A DNA stretch of 64,000 nucleotides from Dermatophagoides farinae (lineage: Eukaryota > Arthropoda > Arachnida > Sarcoptiformes > Pyroglyphidae): NCBI RefSeq assembly GCF_024713945.1, contig NC_134681.1:2356001-2420000 (forward strand). The letters run 5' to 3'. Below are positions 1 to 13,296 of the stretch, in pieces. Position 1 is the first letter of the stretch; the number at the start of each line of letters is the position of its first letter. Below the pieces are notes generated by a model that worked only from the letters and a program-made list of their open reading frames with translations, ran no database searches and was not told the DNA's origin. Both the position numbers and the translations under genes were made by a program.

Positions 1-34
1 CGATTGAATTATCAACTATTAGATTCAGGTTCAG
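1..34 (+). other. Possible 3' end of an exon cut by the window edge
   Basis: The first 34 bases are free of stops in two plus frames and are followed directly by a GTAAAA that could serve as a splice donor. No domain can be recognised in about eleven codons. It could be the end of an upstream gene's exon or chance sequence. Confidence 0.18.
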
Positions 35-858
35 GTAAAACATTTATCTTTCTTTTTGCAATACTCCTCCTACATTCATTTCATGTTTTTTTTAGCTAGC
101 CGGTCGGTCGTTTGGTTGGTTTGATTGAAACAACAACAACAGCAACAATAATAATTTTCAAAAGATTGCTTTTACTTGATTTTCATAGTTCATTGTCGTC
201 GTCGTCATCGTTTTCATGGTTCAGGTTTTTTTTCCTGATCACACATATTCACATTTGACAAAATAATGACGATGACGACGACGACGACAATAACGACAAA
301 ATGTTGCTAGGTAAGTTTCCTTCAGTTTGGTTGATTTATCCATTCATTCACCTACCTACCTACCTATGCTATACTATGATATACCACGCCAATCACCAAA
401 CCTGAATTTTCTGTTCTTGTTGTTGTTGTTGTTGTTTGTGCAGAAAACTTTCATTTCAATTCATTTTCAAACAAACAACGGTTGTGAATAGCAACAACAA
501 CAACAACAGCAGCAAATGATGTATTGGCGGTTTAGTTTTTTTTTCTTGGTTCAAGAATGGCTAAGTTTTTTTTTCTTTTTATTATTAAAAATAAAATCTA
601 TGTATTTGCCAAGCCTTATTTGAATGAATGAATAAAATGAAAATGAATGGTTGAATGGATAAAATCGAATCGAATAGAAGAAGTAAAAAAAAATGCAATG
701 TTGATGTTAGGAATGCTTTTCAAAAACATGTTTGTTTTCTCATCAACTTTCTCCGAAAAAAATAGAAAATTTCTCTCTTTATTGATGATGATGAAAAAAC
801 GAAACTTTTTCTTTCGTATTAACCATCAATTGTAGATGAAAAGCCAACACCTAGAATC

Positions 859-882
859 CACACACACACACACACACACACA
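859..882. repeat. (CA)n microsatellite
   Basis: Twelve uninterrupted CA units, read directly. Confidence 0.95.
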
Positions 883-2068
883 TGACGAAGGTTTCATTCA
901 GTTCTATTCGTCATCAATTTTTATTTTTGACATTGTGTTAATGTTTTTTTTTTCATTCTTTTCTTCTTTCTGATTGATGACATTTTTTTTTGTTTGCATC
1001 TTTCGTTCTTCATTGATGATGTCTGATTCCATTGACGCCATCTATCATCGGTTTTTTTGGATAAACCACCATTGACTTGTTGATGTAAATTTTTTTTCAC
1101 AGAAATTTTTTTTTTGATCATTATTTACCAATCATAATCAAACCAGAAATGGAAGTGGAAGACAATCGTTGATCAAATTGACCATGTTTCTTTTTCTAGT
1201 AGCTCTTTTAAAATTAAAAAATTGAAATTGAGTAGAAAAATTCATTTAGAAATCCATATAAATTGAATGGAAAAGTGAATAAATAAACACAATGTGGCAA
1301 TTTATCAGGCTTTAGAAGTCATTCAGTTGGAAGAGAGAAAAACATAGAATAGAATATCTATATGCGTGTCTGTGCATAAGTTTTTCGGCACAGAATATAA
1401 CAATGTAAGTGAATACAAGAGTGAAATTCTGTGATGATGATGATGATGATGTTGGTTCGGCTTCATTTAGTCACACAAAAGATAATGACAATAATATAAT
1501 GGTGAAATGATGGTGATGTTCATTCATTCAATGAGTGAGTGTGTGAGTGTCGTTTGAACTTGAATGAAATCACTAGAGAGATTTCACACACACACACAAA
1601 CACAATGACCATATAGTTTTACACACATGCACATGTGGTTTGTGTTAGTCACATTAGATTTTTTTTTCACTTTTCTCATTATAATTATTTTTTTTTCTTT
1701 GGTTACCTTACTTTTTTAATATGTTTTTTTTCTTGTGTCTATGTATCAAGGGAATTTTTTTTCCATCTTTTTTTCCTCTTTCTTATTATGCACATAAAAG
1801 TAGAATTTTAATTTTTTTTTTTCGTTGGTTGTTGAGTAATTTATTCGGTATTTTTTTTTTGTCCTGTCGTTTTTTCTTTGCTGAAGAAAAAAAAAAAGAT
1901 TCGATGATGGGTAGAAAGAAATTGATGGATTCATTTAAATTGATTGAACCGGAACACAAAAAAAACTGCAGAAATTTTTTCCCGATAATGTTCTCATGAA
2001 ACACTCACACATTCATATGCACAGAGAAGACATTCATATCAGATGTTCATGAGTGTAACGGATATCAC

Positions 2069-2074
<6 letters not shown>

Positions 2075-2100
<26 letters not shown>
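2075..2100. repeat. Poly-T tract, 26 bases
   Basis: Uninterrupted T run. Similar tracts recur at 14284-14310 and as poly-A at 24441-24460. Confidence 0.95.
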
Positions 2101-4765
2101 GGAAACGAAAATGATAGCTAACTCATTACCATTATCAACATTTATATTGGGAATTTTAAAGTTTTTTTTACATTGTGAAAAATAATAATTTTGAAGCATT
2201 TGTCAAGCAAATTCAAGTGTGTGTGTGTGTGTGTTCATTATCTATTTTTTCAATGGAAACCAAAAAAAAAAAAAAACACTTTGTAACAGGAATGTATGGA
2301 ACTATTTTTCGTTGAAAAGACAAGAAAAATTCATTTAAAAAAAATGTCTGTTTCCGCATCATATTGTACGGGAAATTATGGGTGAAATGAGTGGGAAAAA
2401 AAATTTTTTTTTTTTCAATTCTACAACTTATGGACCGAATGAAATCGAGTGCCAAACAAAATGAAAATAAAACAACGTTAAACTAAACAAATGCATTAAT
2501 CATTAGAGAATCAAAAATTCATTTTGTCCATGATGATCATGGAACCACCACCCAGAAAAAAAAACAAAATTAATTAATTCATTCGATTTTTTTTTTGCTT
2601 TTTATGATCGAAAAATGACTTGTCATTCTGGTTTGTTTGTATTCTGACTGATTGAATAGTTTTTGAGATTCTTGATTTATTGACACACACACACATATAC
2701 ACAGAAACATGTCCTTTTTTTGTATAATCAGAATTTTATTAAACATGAATTTGATTCGAGGAATAAAATTCATAGAATGAATATTCAATAGTTTAATTCT
2801 TTCGGTATATATAGTGGTGGAACGACGACGACGACGACGACGACGACAACCGCAACGACAAACTTTTCACTCATCAAGCTTTTTTTTCCCCGGACACTGT
2901 GTAATTAATGTCACTCTATTCATGATGGATCATGATGGTTTTTTTTCGTTATTTGTTTGTTTATTTCAAGAAATTTCCCAGAAAAAAAAAGAAAAAGTTC
3001 AAATTTCAAATGATGATGTATGAAGTAACAGTGAAAAAAAAACCTGTGAATTATTCCAATTTGGAATTGTACAAAATTCAAGCAAAAAAAAAACAACGAA
3101 AAATTCAAGATTCTTACCATTTTAAGTGAGAGAAAAAAAATAACGACCAAAGAATTGAATTGTTGAAAAAAAAATTCTCGCTCAATTTACATAACGCACT
3201 GTGTGTGTGTGTGCGTATGAGTGAAAGTAAGTGTGTGAGTCGAATTCTGATGATAATGAGGATGATCACATTTATGATGAATTAATTAATGACAGTCAAA
3301 ACCAGTAATTCAAGTCCAATTATTCACACACACACACACACAAAAAAGTGTCACTATTTATGCAAAACAAACCATAGCATCGTCATTGTCATTTTTGCAG
3401 GAAAAAAAACACTATTTGAAACATTGAAAAATAATTTTTCGAGAAAAAAAAATTTGAATTTCAAATTTGTATCTTTTCTCCCTTTTGGCCATAGATTTCG
3501 TATAATAAACAGACTAAATAGATGAATGGATTTTGGTCAGATGTGAAAAAAAATTGGCAAAATAAATTTGCAATCTGGAATTCATCTGAACAAAAATTGA
3601 CAACAACAACAACGAAAACGGCAACGAAAAAAAACGACAAAATCAAATCATCAACAAAACCCAAATGTATGTAATAGAATTTGGATTCAATGAATGGAAT
3701 GAATTTTCGATTCATCAGACCAAATTTTGTTTTTCTCTCTGCCAAGTGGATTGGATCATGTGCGTTGTGTTGGTGGTGGTTGTGTCATGCGTAGAATCAT
3801 AACATTTTTTTTTGTATGACTAGAAATTCAAGTCCCATATAATGATGATGATAATTCTCTTCATTCATTGAATTTACATCAATCATAATAACAATAATAA
3901 TGAGAGAGAGAGAGAGAGAGAGTGCAGAATTTATAGAATTTTTTTTTATTTTCGTTTCTGCGAGATATAGAGCAGCATAAGTTATATATATGTACATTTT
4001 TGTTGTCGTTATTGTTGTTGGCTTTTTTAGCCTTCTAGGTTTGAATTCTTTTTTTTTTGAATCGAATCGAAATATACATTTTTTTTCTTAAGTAATAAAG
4101 ATGCAACATTCATTCAAACATTATTTGACATCTGTGAATTATTGGACCATTTTCAATCAATCGTATCATTCATCATCAATTTTTTGTTGTTGTTGTTGTT
4201 GTTGTTGTTTCACTCCATTGCCATCATTCAACCAAAATGGCTTTATTTTCCAATGAAAATAAGCAACAAGAAGAATATATAAGTGATTTTTTTTGTTTAT
4301 TCTGTTTTTTTTTCAAACTGGCTGGTTGGCTTCAAAATTCTTTATTTATTTATTTCCATTTTATGGTAGAATGTATTCTTATTCTCGTTTTGCTAGAATT
4401 CTGTTTCCGTTTTTTGTTGTTGTTATTGTTGAATGTTTTGATCATCTTTTTTGCTTCTTTTAAGAAAATAAACACACAGATACAGACACACACACAGAGA
4501 GAGACAATGAATTTGATTCGTATAAATATAAATCAACTTAGCCATTGTTCAGAGAAAAAAAAACTGTTCAATTCGATCAATTCGATTTTTTTTTTTGAAA
4601 AAAAAATTTTGAAAAGAAAAGAAAAACAAATGTCAAATGTAAATAGATTTTTTCTGTTTGTTTATTTGTACGCCAAGTTGATCATTTTGATGGTTTTTTT
4701 CTGTTCTGTACAATTCTGGCTTTTGAAATTTTTTTTCCGTTTTTTTTCAACTGTATCGATTCTGT

Positions 4766-4797
<32 letters not shown>
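4766..4797. repeat. (TGA/GAT)n trinucleotide repeat
   Basis: About ten perfect GAT units. It produces a run of Met in one frame of a long but non-coding open frame (4237-4941). Confidence 0.95.
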
Positions 4798-4799
<2 letters not shown>

Positions 4800-5827
4800 T
4801 AGATTTTTTATTCTTCATATCGAACATTTAAACTTTTTCTTTTCCTGTGAAAATAAAAAAAAAATAAAAATAAAATCCCTCGGGTATAAACCGATCGAGT
4901 TTGAAAATTGTTTTTCAACATTTTTTCGTTTTGAACGATAAAAAAATTGACAAACGAAATCTGAGAACGAAAGAATGTTGAAAAAAAACCTGCAACAAAA
5001 AATCAAATATGAAAAACATTGAATAACTTAGTGTTGTGCGAATTGTTGAAGAAAAAAAAAGTGAAAAAAAAGGCAAACAACTGGGAAATATAAACACAAC
5101 CGTTTTATTTCTGGCCGTCGATTATTTATCCACATTGGATGAATTTAGTAACAACAACAACAACAACAACAAAAACATTTCAAAACAAACCAAGCTAAAT
5201 CGATCCATCAAAATGAAAACGGGAAATGCAAACAGTAGCGACAATATTTCCAGTACAAGGAATTAATACCGGAATTCTTATACATTGTGTACGAGTGTGT
5301 TATTACAATCAATCGAATAAAACAAGAAAGTGTGAAAACTTTTTTTTTTTTGCTATAATCACTGATGATGATGTAATCCGCTGAAACAGACACAAATAAA
5401 ATAAACAAAACAAACACAAACACACAAAAAAAGATTCAGAAATTATTATCGTTAAACGAATGATAATTTTTTTCCTATTATTTTTGTAGCAAAAAGCCAT
5501 TTTGTTTGTTTGTTTCACACACACACACACACTCTCATCGACTCTTATAGAATCGACTTGGCCCCAGCCGAATTCACTATTTTCATCCACAAAAATAATA
5601 GCTATATCCAGATGATGATGATGATGATGATATTTTGATGTAGAGAACAAAAATAATAAACGCACTTCAACAAACTACAAAAATCATTTATTCATCAATA
5701 ATAATAATAAAAAATAATAAGAATAAGAAGAAGGAAAGAAAAAAAAAATGTTTCAATTGAATTACAACAAAAAGTGGCTTATACAAAAGAAAAAGAAAAA
5801 GGAAATGAAATATAAAAAAAAACTAGA

Positions 5828-5831
<4 letters not shown>

Positions 5832-5859
<28 letters not shown>
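5832..5859. repeat. (CT)n microsatellite
   Basis: Fourteen perfect CT units followed by a short interrupted extension. Confidence 0.95.
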
Positions 5860-5862
<3 letters not shown>

Positions 5863-5905
5863 CTCTCTCGAAAAAAACAGTATCATTAATCATAAAATAT
5901 GAATG

Positions 5906-5938
5906 ACTACTACTACTACTACTAGTAGTAGTACTAGT
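5906..5938. repeat. Self-complementary TAC/TAG trinucleotide repeat
   Basis: A run of ACT units switches to AGT units at an ACTAGT centre, so the array is its own reverse complement and could fold as a hairpin. Confidence 0.8.
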
Positions 5939-6025
5939 TAATTGACTGTAATACTTTACAGATGTGTATATTTTGATTCTGTGAACAATTGAATAAATTA
6001 CCTTGGTATTTTAGATCATTGGCAA

Positions 6026-6050
6026 ACACACACACACACACACACACACA
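6026..6050. repeat. (CA)n microsatellite
   Basis: About twelve CA units, read directly. Confidence 0.9.
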
Positions 6051-8789
6051 AATGTTCTGATTGATAAAACGATGTTTTCATTTTGAGTTCAGAAACAATT
6101 CATATTTTTTTTTTTTTTTTTGATGGCAATACGAATGGTTGGAGAAAAAAAAAGTTTCATTCGTTGATCGTTGACTGAATAACGATTTTTTTTTTGGCTG
6201 CGGTGATGGTGGTGGTGAGGGAGAAAATGCCTTCTGGAATTTTTTTTTTCTCTTTCTCATTCATTTCTGATTCTTATTCTATTGATGATTGCAGCGGAAA
6301 AAAAATGCATGATCATTATTACAATAATAATAATCATTGGTCATTTGAAATTGAATTTGTAAAAAAAACTTCACTCTCTCTCTCTCACACACACACACAA
6401 ATGTCATGTCAGATGTTTTCGAATAAAAAAAAACTTTTGTTGTTGTTGTTGTATTTGTTAAATGGAAAAAAAACCGATTCTGTCATAATGTTAGAAGAAG
6501 GAAAATAAAAAACGTACGAAATGAACAAAGAATTCAATTAGGATTTATATGTAAGAATTCTTGATGATGATGGCACCCAGATCCGATTAAATCGGCCACC
6601 ATGATTTTAAAAGTAAAAAAAAGAATCGTAAAAGCAGCAGAGAATGTTTCTGGTGGAAAAAAATTGTGTCCATGTTTTCCTGTTCAGAAAATATCAACAA
6701 AAACAACAACAAGGAGTACACATACACACATGAACATACAATGTTTTTTTTTCGTCTACACTCTAGATTCTTCTAGAATCAGAAAAAAACAAACAAAATT
6801 CAAACAGATAAATGCTTAAGATATCAACATTTTCTTTTCAAATGAAAAAAAAAATTTGGTGACAATTTTCTTGTTTTATAAAAATGACCAAAAAAATTTC
6901 TTAAATCTTTTTCTAGGAGTAACAGCTGTTCTGAAGCTATTGGCTTCTGTTTCTTTTTCCTCTTATTTAATGGCAAAGACAGACATACAGACAGACCATA
7001 GAGCGAGAGCAAAGAATTCTATCGATTTGACATTCTCGAGAATAGCATAGAATATCATTATATGCAAGCAAATAGGAATTTTTTTTCTTCCAGTTGTTAC
7101 CATTAATGGTTGTTATATATTATGATTTTATTGTGCTTGTTGTTGAAAACATGAAATCAAATCAAATCAAATTCTTTGGAAATATTCGAAGCAATTTTCA
7201 TAAAACACACGAACACACACATTTTGTATTCTTTTGATTGTAATGAATAACTTTATCACGAAAAATCTAAATAATCATCATGACAATAATGATGATGACC
7301 ATTCATTCATATAGCCAATAATAATATTCGTGAAAAATAATATCAAACAAAAAGAAAAAAAAATTTCCATTTCCGAATCCATTTCGCTTGTTTGTTTGTT
7401 TTCATTTTTCATTTATTCTCTGTTGTTTTGTTCTGTTTGCTTCTTTTTTTATATGTAATGGTGCTAGAATGGTCGGATAAAGTGTAATTATCACAAATTA
7501 TCTCACCAACAATGGCCATTATCATCATGGAATTGAATTAACGAGAAAATAGAGAGAGAGAGAGAGAGAGGCAGCCATAAAGAGAAAAATATATACAGTT
7601 TCCGTTATTAAATGGCCAAAGAAAAAAACATACAAACAAAATAAGTCCCTGTGGGTGTGAAATATTATTATTTATTTGATCGGATAAAATGAATGTGTTG
7701 TAAACAGCAACCAAAAAAAAACAACAACGATAGTGGACGATAAAAACTTTGTTTTTTCTGTCTTGTTTTATTCAAAGACGATTAGTATGATGCCATTGAT
7801 ATAAAATGAAAAAATTAAACAATCGATTAATTCGCCATCTATTATCGACAAAATTAATAATTTAAGGATTATTTTGGATCTCTTTCAATAGATGGCAGGT
7901 GGAACATGATTTTTTTCTTTTTTTTCAAATAATCGATTTGATTGGCTGTACAAATTTTCATAAAAATAATTTCTCCAAACACTGAAAAAAATGTCGTTAA
8001 AATTCAAGGTTTTCAAAGGAAAAAATAAATTCAATTTATATTTGAAAAAAATCCGAACAAACACACAAACAAACAAATGATCAGAAAGGACATCAGAAAT
8101 AAACAATGTCCAAGATCATTGACAAATTTCCTATGAGAATAATGAACCACAATTAAAAATAAGAACAACATGAAACACATCGCACACACCATTTCTAATT
8201 TGGCCATCAAAATTAATGTGAAAAAAAATCATCAAAACAAAACAAAAATGATAAACATTCATTCTGGAAAAATTCATTGACATTGGCAATCCATTCAATA
8301 GATGACCTGAATTCCTAATTCCATCCACACACACACACACAAACCGATTAAAAAAATAAAATGACCATCATCTAGCAAAAAAAAACATTGATTTAAAAAA
8401 CATTTATCTCTGATGGCGATAACAACTCTTTGAATACAAAATTGTGTGTGTGTGTGTCTGTGAAATGTAAAAAAATTAAAATAAATTAAATCAAACAAAC
8501 AAACAAATAAATGGAAAAAAATTTTCAAATTTAATCCACTGTTATCATTATGACATTTTTTTGTCATTTCCAATCTCTTTTATTTTATTTTTTTTGTTGC
8601 TCTGTTGTTGTTGTTTTTCTTGTTTCAAAAGAAAAAATAAATCTTTTGAAGGATAATCTTTATGGATAATCCTCAAAGGATGAATGATAATTGTACAAAA
8701 CCAACAAACACAAACAAATCAGGTGGATATTAATATACGGTGTTTATTGGAAATGGTAGAAAGAGAAGAAAAAATTGTCAAGATGATGA

Positions 8790-8827
8790 TCGTCGTCGTC
8801 GTTGTTGTTGTTGTCGTCGTCGTCGTT
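8790..8827. repeat. (GTC/GTT)n compound trinucleotide repeat
   Basis: GTC and GTT units alternate in blocks, with GAT-rich repeats on either side. The Val-rich open frame over it is not coding. Confidence 0.9.
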
Positions 8828-11800
8828 ATTCTGATCATTATCATCTTTATGGATGATGATTATCATCATTACCTTTTTTTGATGGTAATCTGTAAGAAAA
8901 AAAAACAACACCACAACACACTAAACGAAACTAAACTAAACCAAACAAACTTGTTGTTTTTATCTTCTTAAAAGAGAGAAAATTATTTAAACGGGACATT
9001 ATCAAGTATGTCATCCAGAAAGAAAGAAAGAAAATCCATCTATTCTAATCATCATCATCATCATCACCCATTTTATTGTCATTTTATTTTCCTATTTGAG
9101 AGCGAAATATCCTGGATTGTAATTACCTGCCGATACGCACACACGTACCGGTCATTGTCATTCTGATGAAACAACCGACAACAACGACAAATTTTTTGTC
9201 TGATTCCTGTGTAATGGTGTTGTTTTTTTTTTTCACCCCACCACACTCATTTAGATAGTTTGTGTGTTTTCATTTTTTTTATAATTTCCTTCTTCTCGTT
9301 TTTTTATGCACTTGATGATGATGATAATAAAAATTGATTCATTTTGATCAAATCAATTAATATTATCTTAAATAGAAATTGAATTCTAATCGATTAATTG
9401 ATTGATTCTATTTTTATAATGAATATATAATGCTGACGTTGTTGATTTTTGAAAATGTACGATATATATGGAAAAAAAATTTATTTATCATCAAAATGAT
9501 TATCATCATCATCACTTGAATATGGAGTGTGTGTGTGTGTTTGTGAAAAAATCAGAGAAAAAAAAATGCTGGCACATTCTATTCAGGATTACAATCATCA
9601 TCATCATCATCATGTCGATATCAATGGATGATGGTGGGGAGAGAGAGTGAGAGAAACAAGAAAAAAACAAAGAAAAAAAAATTGAAATTGATTGACTTTC
9701 ATTCCATGTGCCACCAGCATATTTAGTTTTCGAAAATGTTTTTTGGATTTTTGATTTTTTTTTCAATTTTATTTTTATTCTCTTTCTCGTTGATTGTTAA
9801 TTTAAACAAACAAACAAACAAATAAATGGGAAAAAAACTGTAAAAAAAAAATTCCGTAGAAATCAATGAAGCCATTAAAATGAGATGTTTTTTTTCTTTT
9901 TCTATCATTTTTATTCCTTCTTTTTTGAATTGAACTACAAATAAAATTGAAAATAAAAATTCCTGAAAAAATAATGATAAAAATGAAAGAATCTTGGTAC
10001 ATTTATCGAAAGATGGCTGGATAGTATTGAAACAAAAAACAAAAAACAAAAACAAAAAGAACAAGTAAGCGGAGGATAACCGTGTGTTGATGATGATTAT
10101 TGATGATGATAAAACCTGATGATAACAGCATTTTACCACTTCTTCTTTCGCATTGATTATCATCAAGTAATCCGGTGAAAATAACCGCCAATTAATTTAA
10201 TTTTTGTTTTCTCATTTTATCATACTAAAAGGTATTGTTCCTAATGACACACACACACACACACACATACAAAGACGCCTGAGCGCGTAACATGTGCCAT
10301 TACTATGTATATAGATTGTCTAGCATCAAAATATATATGGATAATACTAAAATGGTTGCTGTTACTATGTTCAATCCTGATGATCAATAGAATGATATAC
10401 TAAAAACAAAAAAAAAATAAAAAAAATAATACTTGTAGCGGCTATGATGACAATGGTGATATTTGGTATGTATCGAAATTTTTTTCCATTCACATGCTCA
10501 GTTGCAATGCAATCATTATTATATCAAATATATATTCTGATGATAAATTAACCAAAAAAAAAAAAAAAAAATGCAAAAGATACAGCATTTTTTTTGCCAG
10601 CATACACACTCACACACACACATTACATATAGACATTTCTGGTTTTAAAAATTCCATTTCGTTTTTGTTTTATATTTTCCCAATAGACGATTATCATGTA
10701 TAATATTCAACTGGCTCTTTTTTCATCATCATCGTCTGCATTTTGTGTTCGTGTGTGTGTGTGTGTAAAATGAATATATCTGAAAAAATAATTTTTTTTT
10801 TATCGATTTTCATGTGCAATATTGCAATTTATATATAATCCAAAATAGTGAAAAAAATATATATATATGAACTAAACATACACACCCACATGCAGATACA
10901 TATACACATTTAACCGAATATTATCATCATCATTATCTATATATACACCAAACCAACACACACACACACTTAATATAATGTTGCATGTGCAATGTTCGTT
11001 CATTATATACATATATATATTATATCTGTGCAACAGTATCTTTTTTTCCATGTGATAAAATAAATGATAACAGCAACAGCAATAGCAACAATACAATACA
11101 ATAAAAAAAAATCATCGACATCTGAAGATTCTATACACTATGATCATACATACTGAAACCAGTCATTGTCGTCAGTAGATTCATCCATTCATTCATTCAT
11201 TCACGTTTTGTTAGATAGATAGAAAGTTTTTTCTTTCATCCACATTTTCATAGTCTAGCTTAGTTTTTAGTTTAATTTTTCTGTTTTTGTTAGTCAGTCA
11301 GTCAGTCAGTCAGCTAACATTGAATGAAAAACACACACTCACATTCACACACATTTACAAAATAGTTTGCATACACGCAAATTATATATTTGGCGGTAGA
11401 ATTTTCAATTTTAATTTTTATATATTATATATATATATACATTGCCGAAAACAGCACAAAACAAAACAAAACAATTGATGCAAATGAAATTTGATCATCA
11501 TCATGTGTTTTTTATAGCTGTGTTTGTGTGTGTGTGTGTGTGTGTGTTTATTTTTTCTCAAACGTTAAAAAATGACAATGAATTTTTTTTTTTACATTTT
11601 TTATTGATTAATTTGAATTCAAAAAAAGTTTTTTTAGTTGACAAATTTCATTTTTTTATTTTTGTTTTCTTCCTCAATCGTAATTTATTCATTTGCTTGT
11701 TTCATGGTGAATATTCGTTTGTTTATCATCATCATCATCATTATTATTGTTGCTGTTGAGTCGAACAAAAAAAAATCACCCTGCCCTTTTTTTGCTCATT

Positions 11801-13109
11801 GATTGATTATTGATTTTTTTAAATGAGAATGATGATGATGATGATGATGATTTTTTTCATTTTCCGCCTAATGAAAATGTGACGATTATAATGACTTTTA
11901 TGTGCATGTATATGTTGACATTTGGTGTCACCAGAAAATGAAAGAAAAACAAAAAAAAAATTTTTTGATTTTGTTCATCACCATCATCATCATTTTTTTC
12001 AAAAAAAAATTAAAATAACATTTACGATGAAATATCAACAACTGCAGTAAATGAACAAGAAAATAACAACAACAACGACAACAACAAAAAACTAATGAAT
12101 GAAATTTATCACCACCACCACCACCAACAACAAATCAGCCGTATTATTGTATATATGAATGACATCCAATAACCGGAACACACGTTATCATCAAGGCAAA
12201 GAAACCATTTTAAAGATCTATATATATAACAATGATAACGAAATTTTGCTAAATGAAAAATTATTGTTTTACATTGGTTGTTGTTGTTGTTGTTTCTTGT
12301 TTTCAAATGAATCCAGGACGTTATAATCAACAGCAAAAAAAACAACAACAACAACAACATGAAATTTTTTTCATTCATTTTTTTCTCTGGTTGTCGTCTG
12401 GGTAGTGGTGACCAGAAAATTTAAATGGAAAATGTAAAAAAAAAAAATAAATTTCAATCAACATCATTGCTGCACTATGGTAACAACATATTCAGTCACT
12501 GTATATAATCAATGAGATGAGATGATATCTTTCTGTGTGTGTGTGTGTGACCTATGATTTTTTTTTCTTTTTGTCTTGTGTTTTGATATTTTCAATCATT
12601 CATCATTATCTATGACATTTGACATTTTATGTTTCGTTTTTTTTTTTAAAAATTATTTAAAAATGTCATTTGATTTGTAGAAAACATGGATAAATGAATA
12701 ATAAACCAGAATAATTTGTTTGTGTTTAAAGGTTCACTGTGTGTGTGTGCTTGTGTGTGTTTTTGTTTGTGATTAATATGCTGATGAAAAGAAGAAAAAA
12801 AAGAAAACAAAAATTATTGAAATCCGCTGAGAAACATACACACACACACACATTCAACACACAGGTAAACTAATTAGTGGATTTTTTTTTTTTTTTTTTG
12901 TTTCTAGTGAACCGTGATGTATGATGATTTGTAGTAATTGAAAATTAATGTCAACAAAAAAAAACTGAATTAAAATGAACCACAACAACATTCATATCAT
13001 CATCATACATTTTTTCATTTGATTTTTCGCTTTTCCACATTCTCTAAATCATCGCTGTCAACATCATTGAAGAAGAACAGAATCTTGAAAATAATAATAA
13101 CAAAAAAAA

Positions 13110-13296
13110 ATGGCCGCCACATCAATATTAATCGATGATTCTAATGGTTCGGTAATTGAAATATGGGATCGTTTAAATTATCTTATTGATAATAACTACA
13201 ATGATGATAATAATAATAATAATGATGATGATTATAATGAATCGATGATTATCAATACCAGCAACAACAATCATCATCACCGTAGCCATCAAAATG
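13110..13296 (+). CDS. CrebA: CrebA coding exon 1
   Basis: It encodes residues 1-62, opening [20 protein letters not shown] and passing into Asn/Asp runs. It ends at a strong GTAAGT donor in phase 1. No in-frame ATG lies shortly upstream. The N-terminal placement rests on frame and splice agreement, not on a recognised domain. Confidence 0.7.

Larger units (their letters stand above)
35..13109. other. Non-coding, microsatellite-rich region upstream of CrebA coding start
   Basis: Thirteen kilobases without a convincing gene. Open frames here are short and consist of homopolymer translations (Phe, Lys, His, Val runs) made by poly-T, poly-A, CA and trinucleotide repeats. It probably holds the promoter and perhaps untranslated first exons of the bZIP gene, but no exon could be fixed from sequence. 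Three AGATGGC-core motifs occur at 1036-1043, 7833-7840 and 7890-7898. Confidence 0.6.

Noticed and set aside
4237-4941. Open frame of 234 codons in the upstream region
   Set aside because: It is a string of Phe, Leu, Lys and Met runs from poly-T, poly-A and GAT repeats, with no domain and no splice support.
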